A stretch of DNA of 64,000 nucleotides from Henckelia pumila (taxonomy: Eukaryota > Streptophyta > Magnoliopsida > Lamiales > Gesneriaceae): the NCBI RefSeq assembly GCF_033568475.1, contig NC_133123.1, positions 5,828,001 to 5,892,000 on the forward strand. Reading direction: 5' to 3'. The position numbers and the translations under genes were made by a program. Below, in pieces: positions 43,798 through 55,955 of this stretch. The notes beneath the pieces are model-generated. The model saw nothing but the letters and a program-made list of their open reading frames with translations, was not told the origin of the DNA and ran no database searches. Positions within the stretch are counted from its first letter, which is position 1, and each line of letters begins with the position of its first letter.

Positions 43798-45803
43798 AAT
43801 ATTCCTCTGTGTTTTGTACGTGTTTGATGTGTATCTTTCTTCAAAAGTTAATTTATGGGAGATTTAAATCGCCAGCACCTTTGTTCACAGCATTGTTTGC
43901 ATAACGGGCAAAAGGGTATATTTGCTGGCCGAGGCTAATAGTTCTGACTGGACTACCTAAACGAGCCGTCAAAAAATCTATGTAAACGAACGTTTTGCAT
44001 TTCATCAAAAACTATAGCTATCAATAATCGTATATATAACTTCAATATTTTAAACTCTAAGTCGGTCCAAGCGTATATCAAAGTATCAAATGTTGCTGCC
44101 TTCAAGGGTGTTCAAGTTTGCGTCAATCCAAAGATTTACCCAAAGCGTACTAAAAGGTAGCTCTTGCGGATTTTTACGTAAAAAAAATATATATATATAT
44201 ATCAAACGTTGCTTGCGCAACTATCTTACAAAACCCGAATATTGATATTGTGATGGAAGAGAATAGAGTTCTTTTTCAATTATTAACTAGTAGAAATTGC
44301 CATATTGGCACTTTAAAAATATGAATAAAAAAGGAAAAAAAATATATAATTAAGCCGTTGAAGGCAAAGGTCTATAGCTCACAGGAATTTGGCCCAAAGA
44401 TAGATTAAACGTCCTCTCAAACTATTTCCTCCTCTATGAGCTTAAACAACTGTTGAATTATTTTATTAGCTTGACATGATGGATCATTACCTTATATACA
44501 GTTTGATAAATATTCGAAAATTTAATTGACTTTGCAACAATAATAAAATATAAAAAAAGGGATGAGGATCTTGAGCATTTATTATTCCAACGAAAATAGA
44601 TTTTATATATACGTCTTTATTATTTAAAACTTTTTTTTTTTTGTAAGTATTTTGTTACTAGAAAGCTAAAAGTAATATAAAAAAACTATTGGGGGAAAAA
44701 GTTAGTAACATGAGACATGTTAGCTAGATAAACTCGGACTTGCTATTTATTATTCTCTTGACTTTTTTGTCGTCGTCATCTTCCTATATTTGAACGGCAT
44801 ACATTGTTTCTCATTCAAAAGCAAATATAATGAACTTCAACAATCAACACATAAGACATAATCATTTCATATTAGTTGATTTCGAATTCCAACACCAAAA
44901 TTTAAAAATAATATTCGAAAAGTCAATTTGCTAATAATTTCAAAAAAAGTTGGATATAAAGTTAACTAATATACATATAATTTACAATCCAATTATGCGA
45001 ATAAGACCAATGACTAATTACAACTTAATATTTCAGATATAAACCCACAACGGTCTCATAAAAAAAATTAGATGGATGATTTATATTCAATCTGACACGA
45101 AAATCTCAAATTTGAAATAAGTTATAGAGTTAGGGATCCAGTTGTTACAAAATCCCTCCTCAATAACACAAAAAATGAAATTAAGTAAATATATATCATA
45201 ACAATAAAGCCACTACTCTTTGTTTCCCCCAATTTCAAAGATGAAAAATTTAAAAGACACGCGGGTACAAATTAAACTTTTCGGATATGTATGAGGGGAA
45301 AATGTCAACATTAAAAAGTAAACTAAATACGCGTAATAAATTTTGTAGTAATTAATTACATAGATGTATGTACTTGCTTATTTTGAGTCAATTTTAACAT
45401 TTTGGTAATTAATCAAATTAACATGAAGAAACTTTCAACTTCCAAAGGGTACATTTCCTCTCCAAAAGCATATTCACATTAACGCAAATTATAGGCATCG
45501 CATGTAACATTCAACATCATTTCATCATGACCATCTCTTAATCTGCACCAAGAAATTAAAAATAAAAAGTAGATCTCATGAGGAATCATAAAACTTATAA
45601 TACAATTTTTTTAAAAAAAAAAAATATTGTGAAAAGAATAATGAGTTTAATTCATTTAATTAATTATAGTTGTTATTCGACCGCTACAAAAAGGAGAGGA
45701 AAAAGCACGTCAAAAAGGTTAAACCAAGTTATCCCAAGCTAGCACACAATAAAATGAAAACAAAAGTCTTTTTTGCAACCCTTCCAAGAACAATAATTGA
45801 TAT
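43798..45803. other. Intergenic region upstream of the WRKY gene
   Basis: This is AT-rich spacer with only short, unconvincing ORFs. It must contain the WRKY promoter. No clear element or RNA gene was recognised. Confidence 0.55.
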
Positions 45804-47733
45804 ATGTTCCCTCAAACCACTTCTCTCCATTCACATCTGGATCAAGAAATCTCTGATCCATCCATGTCTGATGAAAATAACAATATTATGAATTCTCAGC
45901 AAAACAATATTAATCCTAATTTTCACAACTATCCAAACATGGGTGGTTCACATCAAGGGTTTTCGTTTCCCTTCAATATTATTTCTGACCAAACCTGCAG
46001 TGATTTCAGCCCTTTTATGCACAGCCAGCTGCCGCTGAAGCATGAGCAAAACCCTAGTCCATTCGATCCCTTCCAAATGACTTTCACAGGCGGCAGCTTG
46101 CATGAGTACAACACTATATCGAGCGCTTTCGACTTGTCTTGTTCATCATCTGATCATCATGCAGTTTATAATCATTCTGTGAATATTAATGATTCGTCGA
46201 ATCAGAATGTTGTTTCTGCTGCCGAAAACCCAGCTTTGTCCACGAATTCTTCGGTGTCGGTTTCTTCATCCGAGGCTGGAGCTGCAGAAGAAGAAGGTTC
46301 TTCAAGAAGCAAGATGAAAGATCTGTACCCTAAAGTTTGTGAAGATGGGGATGTCAAGTCCAAAAAAGAGTAGGTTTTTTTCATTTTTTTTTTTAAATGT
46401 TAATTTAATTTCTAAAATAATTTTTAGTTTTTGCGAACTTGAATTATAGCTTTTACACTAAATAACATCGAGTTGGAAAAAAAGTGGGTTTGTTTGTTTT
46501 CCTCTCTTTTTCGGAATTTGGAGCTTGACATTGAAAAGGTTGTCATTAAATGATGCATTATTAATTATTAAGTACTTCCGTGTACATAATTAGATAAACT
46601 TAATTATCCTACTTGGATGAATTTAATTAGCTCAATTTCAACGATCAAGAAACCAGGCTAGGGAAGATATATATAGTTTGTTTCCATTTTTCTTGAATTC
46701 ATAAATATATTCAATTTAAATCCCTTGTTTTTAAGAAAAAAATTTAATTGATCAAATCCCTTTTTACTATATTGCATTTTCCATTGTTTTAACTCGTCAT
46801 ATTCAATATTTCAAGGTAGCTTGAAATGATGATGCTCCAAATTAAAATATGATTGTAAGTAAGGAAAATTAGAGTGTAAATAATGAAAAATGCCACCTCC
46901 AGTGCTATTAATTATCTGAGTCTGAGTCAATTATATTAAGGATATATACACAATGACAAAGAAAACTGATCAGATGTTATCCAGCACCAATTTTTCTTGG
47001 TTGGTTATTACTAATCATGTAATATTTTTTTTAATTTGGTGCTCATATATAGTATTTCTTTTTTAAAAAATAAATTCATGATCAACAATTTCTTGTGATA
47101 TTTTTGCAGCAGCAAAGCGAAAAACAAGAAGGAGAAAAGGCCAAGAGAAGCACGCTATGCCTTCATGACCAAAACCGAGATAGATATACTTGACGATGGA
47201 TATAGATGGAGAAAATATGGACAAAAAGCCGTAAAAAACAGCCCCTTTCCAAGGTCTTTGTCTAAACAACCAAATGGAATTTTTCTAATTGTGTTATATA
47301 CACTCATCACAAGTACATACACTGATCAAAACTGTGAATTTATTATAATGCGGGGTTTTCGCATTTCAGGAGTTACTACAGATGCACAAGCAAAAAATGC
47401 GGCGTTAAGAAACGCGTAGAGAGATCATATGAGGATCCTTTGGTGGTGATCACAACCTATGAGGGCCAACACAACCATCACAGCCCCGACACTCTCCGTG
47501 GCAACGCTATCGTCGCTATGTTGCCGCATTCTATATTATCTCCGCCACTTCCTCCAAGCTTCACTCATGGCTTCAATATTTCTCCCACCAATAATATGAT
47601 CCATTACCAAAACCAACAAGTCCCCAACTATTACGCGCATTTGATGTACCCACAACACCAACCGCAGCCGCCGCCTGATCAAGTTCCTGACGATCGATAC
47701 CACCCATTTTCTGACAAGGGATTTCAGCTCTAG
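45804..47733 (+). CDS. WRKY transcription factor, group IIc
   Basis: Three exons, 45804-46369, 47110-47253 and 47370-47733, join in frame to 357 residues. The N-terminal half is rich in Asn, Ser and His. The single WRKY domain starts at about residue 220 with [17 protein letters not shown] and ends in a C2H2-type zinc finger (CTSKKC ... GQHNHH; C-x4-C). The intron after NSPFPR is phase 2, at the conserved place for group I C-terminal, IIc and related WRKY genes. [17 protein letters not shown] is typical of the IIc branch. Such factors bind W-boxes (TTGAC) in the nucleus and regulate stress, defence or development. IIc WRKYs are partners of VQ proteins, one of which is encoded at 25442 in this window. 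Exon 2 begins at a tandem acceptor (GCAGCAG). Exact orthology is not assigned. Confidence 0.93.
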
Positions 47734-48482
47734 TTCATAAACCTCGTCCTTGAATGGTTATCATTAAAGCCAACTATTTTCGGGGTATGTATCTTACAAA
47801 AATATCGTTCTTGAATTAATTTGAGACTAGCTAGATTATCGCATATGAATTAAGCACTCATATCTGAATGCAATATAATTTTCGCTATATATATTCAACA
47901 GGGATTAATTGTATAGTTCAAGATTTCAAGGTAAGAAGCTCTATGATTGATCAAATTAAGGAGGAGGACTTTATTAGGTTTCAGATATAGGTTAGCCATC
48001 TAAACAAGAAACGATATTTTTTGAATTGCCAGAATTTGATGATCAAGTTTGATACAGCAGGTACGTAGTAATTCAATTACTTGACTCAAAATTGCTATTA
48101 TTTTTATTATAATATGTTTTTAGGATGCTTGGAAATTAATATATATTACAACAACCTTATCTAAAACTAAAAGGTTATTGTTGGAGCTAGTTGGAGAAAT
48201 CTAAAATTTATCATCTCCAACAAATGAATATTTCTCTCAGTCAAGTAATATTCAATGTTAATTTTCTTAAATGCAGTGTGTACAGATTTTCATTTCGTTT
48301 TTTAAGGATTCCGTATGAATATATATAAGTTTTTCAACATTTTGCAGCACTTTTATTGCAGCATGTATGTTTCTTTTCAGGCTAGATAAGACCTGGGACA
48401 AGAGAAGTATCTATCTCTACATTTACATTTCATTAGTGAATAAAAATAAAGAACATATATATAAAAAATATATTTAAAAAAA

Positions 48483-48655
48483 TGTTATATGTACACATAT
48501 AACATACAATTGGTTACACGTTGTCATTGAAATTACAAAAATATTTAACTAAAGAGATGTTTTCATTTGTGCATTTTGGGATAATTCTGTAATTTCAAAA
48601 GCGGTGTGTATTTGTGAGTATAATATAACCAAATGTGTACGTGTACATAACTACA
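48483..48655. mobile_element. MITE, related to the copy at 62562
   Basis: TGTTATATGTACACATATAA at the left and the reverse complement of the right end (TGTAGTTATGTACACGTACA) are imperfect inverted ends. Both sides also share GGTTA and GAAATTACA further in. The inner part (GGTTACACGTTG, GAAATTACAAAAATATT) resembles the element at 62562-62741, which suggests one family. Confidence 0.5.
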
Positions 48656-51045
48656 AAATATATGGCAGAAATAGTATTTTAATCACAACTTTCCAATTGC
48701 TTTGTGACGAATAAAAATATATAATTATTTACAAAACAGTTATTTTATATGATTGATTGATTAAAACCTCCACCAAATTAATTACGGGCAAAAAATTTGT
48801 AAGAACCCTATTCTTGTCACGGCTTCTGCATTATTTGATTAAATTAATGCCGTGTATATGTATTTTAATTTATATATATTGACAAGTGGAATCATAATTA
48901 TGGTGAAACTGATCTCTATATATTCCTTCTGCCTCATTCTTTCACTATATATATAAAATAATATATAGAATTTTGGTAAAAGAACACTGGCAAATATAAT
49001 GCAAGAAAGAGCTAGCATGACATTGTTGACCTTAGTTTCTGCAAATAATCAATTGGTAAGAAAGCATATATACATACGTGTTGTATTGATATCTCTTCAT
49101 TAAGGAGCACTGTTGACAATATATAGCTAGGTAGGTTTTGTTTGGTTTAATGGAAAGCGACTTTTAAATATTGAGATTTATATTTTATATATCATGAAAT
49201 ATAAATTGACCATAATTCATATTTTTATAAATTAATAATTAATAATATACGAGTGGAGGAGAAATACATTACACGTTTATATACATGAAATTTTTATATA
49301 GACAGAGAAGTAAGCAAAGGGATAGTTCCGATTTTTTTTTAAAAAAATATTAACTGCGCCTACAAATTAGGCAGGTTCGTGCTTCATGCATGCTTGAATG
49401 AGTGAATAAAGTGAGTCAAATTATAAAATATTCAATAATTAATCAAGAGTGCTTTCCGATTGTATTTTCAATTATTTATTTAATCGTCCTTTTATCCTCT
49501 CATAAAATGATTGGAAAGCTACGTTACTCTCTTCCAAAGATTGGTGGGTCAACTTATCAAAAATATATATATTGTTGGTCATAAAATAAAGCCCATCAGA
49601 TCAATTCCAAATTTTGTTGAATGACAATAACAAGAGCAATATGATTATAAAAGTATATCAAAATGTACTCATTATAAAACTTAAAATAAATGTGGAAAAA
49701 TTTGGACTCAATCAATCATACTAAGTATAGGACAATGTCTTCTAAGCATGACGAGCTCATGTGCACAAATTAAAGAGATGATTCTTCTCACGATCATCTC
49801 ATCTTCTATCCATACATAATATAATGCTTAAAAATGGTGTTATTTAGATTCAAGTTTATGTAGAGTTATGCTTAAAATATTCATGTGTAACGTGTTATAT
49901 TAAAATTTATCTACTATATTACACACACAACACGTGCACGTTAATATGAAGAATTGGTAATGATTAGTGTATTGATTTGATGATAGACTAAAGAGGGAAT
50001 CCAATTAAAATTGATGGTACTGAAATCTAATAAATGGGCCACATCTTTTTGAAAGTGGGCCAGAAAAGGGCGATGGTTGGAGTTCATCTATAGTCCACAT
50101 CAAAACCAAATTGAGATTGAAATTGGAGAGGCCCACGTTGATTGATTTGAGATAAAAGGCAGCTCAGCTCTACTGGCCATCCTACGAAACTTGTTCATTG
50201 CACCTATTCCATTTCAAGATTATCATCACAAATTCCATTTTTTCTCAATTTCATGGCATGGGACCTTTCCATCCAAGATTTGACATCTTATTCGTCTTTT
50301 AATACAGACATTCCATTATTCACGATACTCCTTACAGCCGGATCTACACTACATATATTAATTCTTTTCAGTTACATTAATAATATATATTAAATTAAAC
50401 GACTATATATTATTCAAAACAACTCCATTTGGATTGGAACATTTGCTTCAGATTAGGAAACCATGGATTTCATACGATTCCATGGGGTAAGAATTTGAAA
50501 ACCATGATTGGGTTTTTTTAAAAAAAGTAAATGAGAATGATAAATGATTTCTAATCCCTACGTTTAGAAATTAAAACAAACTTTTGATTTTGTTAATGTT
50601 TTATTTTTTTATTTTTTTGAGCTAGGGGAGGAGATTTTTGTTATAATTGGTTCTCGAACTCGAGATGGTCTGGCGAATATATATGCACGACATGATGAGG
50701 CGGCCGACGATCCATATTTGCAGTAAAAAATAATATTTTCATGAGTCCGAACAAATGAAAGATTTTTCTCACAAAGATAATAAGTGAGATAGTCTTACAC
50801 GAATTTATTTATTCAGATAAAATCCACGATCACAAAAACTGAGACGGTTTATAGATTAATATTTGAGACGGATCTAACATTTGGGTCTCAAAAAAAATAT
50901 TGTTTTTTTATTAAAAATATGACACGAATAATTTAATATGTGAGACTGTCACCCAAAACCTACTATTTGACCATTTGTTCTATTGGCATGTGAAAATCGA
51001 ATTCATGAACAAAGAATGTAAACCAATCCTTGCGGAGTTGCCGTG

Positions 51046-51046
51046 A

Positions 51047-51108
<62 letters not shown>

Positions 51109-51117
51109 GGATGCATA

Positions 51118-51207
<90 letters not shown>

Positions 51208-51216
51208 TACTACTAC
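51046..51216. repeat. Two long (ATT)n arrays
   Basis: About 20 units (51046-51107) and about 32 units (51120-51216, ending in ACT variants) are separated by CGGATGCATATAT. The same CGGACGCATATAT follows the second array, so the unit of array plus tail is itself duplicated. Confidence 0.97.
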
Positions 51217-52389
51217 GGACGCATATATATTAGTTGTGCGGACAAAAGGAAACTTTCTATAATAAATTTCTTATACCAAATTTAAATTGTAAAACCAAGA
51301 GGCCATTTTGTCAAAATCTTATAATATTGTCCCCAAACATCTTTGTGATTTAATGAAATAATTGGATGATTGTGATATAATTTTTTTAAAAAGACGATTA
51401 TATCCTCAAATCAAAATTTTAAAGTAGATTAAATTTGTATTTTAAAAGATAAAATTTTCGGTATTTTTTTGGCATAAACGCCCTTGTAGATTCGAGGAAG
51501 TAATTATTTTTTCATCACGATAAAAATTTGATTAGAAAATTATGGTGTTACATTGTGTTTACTTATGAGGAAAAGAATGTGTAGGGATGATTTGTATTGT
51601 GATAATTAAAATAATTGAATAGGATATACCGTGATTGTGGATAAATAATAACATGATTAATTTATTTTTAATTGATGAAGATCGTGATTAGAATTTAGAA
51701 TTGTGATTAAAAAATCACTAGTTTTTAAATACGATTACGATAGAAGGTAATGGATTAATTAAGGGTTTATTATGAGATTTTTTTTTATTTTTCTTTCTAT
51801 TTATAAATCATAGATTGTTTATCCTTTACTTTAATCAAATGAAGGATTAAAAATAATTCTCAAATCCAATTATTAACGAGTATCGGTGTTTTAGATTTTT
51901 TTTTTAAAAAAAAATTGTAAGTCTATACTGTATAAATTGGATAAATAGCAATATTAAACTGAAATTTGATGGTTGATTATTTCTTAATTGATTTTTTTTT
52001 TCATTTTAATAAGAACAAAAGTGGTATGAAAATATGCATAATAGTATGCTCCATATGTTCAATATTTTTCTTAACTTTAGAATATGTATAGTTGTATAGT
52101 GTTTTTTATTAAAAAAATCTCAAACATTTAAAATCGACTCCTTGTAAATTTTACTGTTAAATTAAGTTGGATCGATCGATGAAATAAATTATGTTGATAT
52201 CAAATTCATATAAATTTATTAAAATTAATGTAGCGAGATTTCATATTTCATTTCAAGAAATGTCTTATTATAACTTTTCAATAAGCATTTTATTGTATTC
52301 TTTCAATATTTTCCAAATGAAATAAATATATATATATTTTAGTACAAGTACATTAGATATCAAATTACATCAAATTGTAACGCTAAAGA

Positions 52390-52573
52390 ATAAAATTTTC
52401 CGCACACAACCGACAGGACTTGAGCATGGACTCGAGACGTGCTTATCTCGAGCAAAGAAAATAATTAAATCAACCTAAATAAATTAAGAAACTAACCCGT
52501 AGTCAGCGATAATCGAATATGAGACCTCTTGGTTTCAGGAACTCAATCTTGACCACTAGGCCAAGACCTCATT
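52390..52573 (-). mobile_element. tRNA-derived SINE
   Basis: Read on the minus strand, the head GAGGTCTTGGCCTAGTGGTC contains a Pol III A box (TGGCCTAGTGG, about 52552-52563). About 35-45 bp later follows a B-box-like TATTCGATTATC (52508-52520). The sequence does not fold as a complete tRNA and continues into an unrelated body, as in plant SINEs. The 3' end and target duplication were not defined. Confidence 0.55.
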
Positions 52574-53434
52574 GACAAATATATATTTTTAAAACACTTA
52601 TCATTTAAATTATATTATCTTTTACCTAAAAAAAAAGCAAAGTATATTATCCGAGGGTAATTATGAGGAAAGAAATTATAAATTGGGGTCTAAAGGGTTT
52701 CTTTTTTTGGGCTATAATAATTTGATTTTTCGCTTAAATATAATTTGATAATTGAATTAAATAAATTTGATTTGATTTGGGCCGAATCTCAACTCGGCTC
52801 GTGGATGTAACTTTAGCGAGTTATTGATAATGAAAGTAGCAAAGCCCAAAAGACATGCTAGTACAAAATGTTGTACATAACTTTCCTTGCGGAAAAAAAG
52901 AAAAGAAAAGAACCTCTAAATACATTAGGTGTATCTTATTATTATTACAATAATTATGATGATGAGAAAGTCAAAATTGCCCTAATTTATTTGAATATCT
53001 TTTAAAAATTGATTATAATTGATGTAATTGAAAATTGCCTTGGAAACCAATTTGTTCATAATGGAATCCCGAGTGCAAATTCTTGGGTACGCACACAGAC
53101 TAAAAAGACAAAGCATTAAATGTTTCGGTTAGAAGTATTTGACTGTCCCAGAATCCCAACAGTTTCTTTTGCAATTTATCATTCCTTAATTAATTCCCTT
53201 TTGCCCAAACAAATGATGGCTAATATTTTTTTTTTCCTCGTGTGCATGCAATAAATTAAATAATCATTCTTTCTGGTCAACTGTTGGTAATCTTATGCAA
53301 AGAAAAAGGAAATTAATTCATTAAATAATATGGCTATGGATCTTCGTGGATTGCAGCATCGCATTACGACGACCTATCAGTGGAAATTACAAAACCCCAT
53401 TAAAATTCATTCTCCAAATAACTACCAAATCATC

Positions 53435-53444
53435 CCATAAATAC
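53435..53444 (+). promoter_or_regulatory. Candidate TATA box of the polygalacturonase gene
   Basis: CCATAAATAC lies about 115 bp upstream of the chosen ATG, suitable for a short 5' UTR. Confidence 0.5.
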
Positions 53445-53553
53445 ACTCCACCAGTACTATACGTACAGTGTTTGTGTGTGTATATATATATACAATATAA
53501 ACTCATCATATATATATACATTCCAAGAAAAAAACATAACCAAATCAGAAGAA

Positions 53554-55256
53554 ATGAAAATGGAATCGGTTTTCAAGATGGTTTCATTTCTTCTCTTAAT
53601 CATGCCGGCCGTCTCGCTCGTTAATGGCCGCAGGCCACGTGGGGTACTCTTCGATGTCGTGAAATACCGCACGGATAAATCCGGGCCGTTGGATATAACT
53701 CAGGTGAGTCTCTTTTTGTCGTTGAAATGATCGAACAGAAAGAAGGAAAATCTTGTTTTTTTTTTTATTTCTTTTTTTTTGTGGCAGGCGGCGCTTGATG
53801 CGTGGGGAGATGCGTGTAGGCATGTAGGGGGTGGTCGGGTTCGGATCCCTCCGGGGAAATTTCGGCTGGATTCAGTGACGTTTGTCGGGCCATGCAAGGG
53901 CCCGATGACCTTCCTCATTCAAGGGGTTTTGATAGCTCCGACGGTCAATTTTTTCAGGGATACTTGGATCGGTTTCCGGTACGTAGATGATTTAACGGTG
54001 ACGGGCGGCGGCGTTTTGGATGGCAATGGGGCGGTGGCATGGCGTTACAATGATTGTGCAAGGAATCCTAAGTGCAAGATTCTCCCCGTCGTAAGTTCTT
54101 TCGTTACTCACTTACTATTTACTCTTCAGTTTCTTTTACCTTTTTGGTTGTTTTTTTTTTTTTTTTACGTCGAATCAATTTTTTTCCATATTAAGTTGAA
54201 TATGGTAACGATATTTATTACTTTCTTCCCAAAGAAATGTGGTAAACCATGATTATTTGAATAAGATGATGAAAAGTTCAAATAAAGCGATCGAGTTAAT
54301 TTGCCTTTTGAAGTTAATGGACGTTTCATATTCTTTTGCCATCTTTCTGCCATAAATTTCTCCTTACAAATTAAAGCATTTAATTTTCTTGTTTTTCTTT
54401 GGCAGACGTTCAGGTTCGATTTCATAACGAATGCAAGGGTCCGAAATCTTGCATCAATCAACAGCAAAAATGCCCATATCTTCCTATTCGCGTCCCACAA
54501 CATGAACATCAGTCGTTTACAATTGACAGCACCTGGAAACAGTCCCAACACAGATGGAATCCACATAGGACTCTCAACAAAAATCAAAATTGCGCACACC
54601 AAAATTCAAACAGGCGACGACTGCGTATCCATGGTCGCAGGCAGCCAGGACATTGATATTTTCGACGTAGTTTGCGGGCCTGGCCATGGGATAAGCATCG
54701 GAAGCCTTGGGAGGACTCATGAAAGGGAATATGTTTCTGGTATACACGTTCGGAACTGCACTTTCGTTGGTGCACAAAATGGACTGAGGATCAAAACATG
54801 GGCACCCTCTTTATATAGTGTGGCTTCTGATATCAGGTTTGAGAATGTTATCATGCAAAATACAGGCAATCCTATTATCATCGATCAACAATATTGCCCG
54901 TCTGGGAATTGTAAACTGCAGGTAAACTCCAAGTTATTTCCTGAGTTTTTTTTTTTAAAGCTAGCTCCCCTTTTGTCAAACCATGTTAATTACACATTCT
55001 GATGACTCTGTTTTTTTATTGTCTCTAGAGTGTCTCAGCGGTGCAGATAAAAGACGTGACATTCAGGAACGTAACGGGGATTTCGAGCACAAAAGTTGCC
55101 GTGAATATACAATGCAGTGCGAGTCTGCCTTGCAAAAATGTTCAGCTAGTAGACATTGACTTGTCCTATGGTGGCCAGGGAGGACCGGCGACATCTTCGT
55201 GCTCTCACGTGCGTGGTTCGGCTTGGGGGAAACAGAAACCGGGCGGTTGTGTATAG
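53554..55256 (+). CDS. Polygalacturonase, glycoside hydrolase family 28 (exo-type likely)
   Basis: Four exons, 53554-53703, 53788-54090, 54406-54921 and 55029-55256, join in frame to 398 residues, the usual plant PG length. A signal peptide (about 1-24, MVSFLLLIMPAVSLVNG) is followed by the right-handed beta-helix. All four GH28 motifs are present: NSPNTDGIH (about 197), GDDC (about 221), GPGHGISIGSLG (about 244) and RIKTW (about 275), so catalytic Asp and His residues are intact. It should hydrolyse homogalacturonan of pectin in the cell wall. TWAPSLYSVASDIRFENVIM and short termini resemble plant exopolygalacturonases of the pollen type, an inference. It is convergent with the PPR gene, 699 bp apart. 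The ATG at 53554 follows the TATA box and begins the signal peptide. Confidence 0.93.
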
Positions 55257-55955
55257 GAATTTGATTTAGCGGTTTCTGCATCACAGGGGTGGTTAAAAAC
55301 TTGTATTTTTGTTATAACTTCTCTAGAACCCGAAATATCTTACTACATGTAGTGGTCTATTAAGTCATTTAAAGACCAGCATCCTCATGTTAAATCATAA
55401 CATTTGAAGGATGTAACATTCTGCTTTTATGAAGTAAACTTTAAGTTTTAATATCTATCTTACAGAAAACAAGTGACTGGAACACAAAGTTTAAATCTGA
55501 GTAAACTATTTTTGTATCTGTACATGAGACTCTGCTCCCTGCCAAACTTTTGAGGGGCAAGGTTTTGAAGCTCCGATTTCTTTGCTTCATCCTTATCGTC
55601 AGTCAATCCATGGCTTTTCCAGTCTCAAGCAGAAAATGCAGCTGCTAATATTGTTGCTCCAAACACGAATAAACTCACGTAAAGTATTGAAAAAATGCAT
55701 GAAACGACCGAATGGGAAGGGCAACACCACAACCTTGGAATATGCCAAGCTATGCTGTACTGTGAGGCTCTGAGCCATGGATATCAAGTTTTATTTAAAG
55801 GATTCCTGCTTGAATATGCCTCGATATGTTTCACGACTAAAAAGAAGAAACAAAAGATGTCTTAATTAGCACAAAATATCTTACATTCTGATCCAAAAGT
55901 TCTAACATTTGATATTGACCACAGTAAATAACATAGGAATATAAAGCTCATGCTT
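55257..55955. other. Spacer between convergent polygalacturonase and PPR genes
   Basis: This stretch holds the 3' flanks of both genes. A moderately GC-balanced stretch at 55530-55790 has open frames on both strands but no recognised domain; it may be 3' UTR of the PPR gene. Confidence 0.5.

Larger units (their letters stand above)
47734..53434. other. Long AT-rich intergenic region
   Basis: No gene was recognised over 5.7 kb. It contains a MITE (48483-48655), a GAGAC-type repeat segment (about 50770-50960), two large ATT arrays (51046-51216) and a tRNA-type SINE (about 52390-52573). Remaining short ORFs have no signature. Confidence 0.6.

Noticed and set aside
51030-51285. Open frames encoding poly-Leu and poly-Tyr
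   Set aside because: They are translations of the ATT microsatellite, not genes.
55582-55787. Short open frames on both strands between convergent genes
   Set aside because: No family signature; more likely 3' UTR sequence of the PPR gene.
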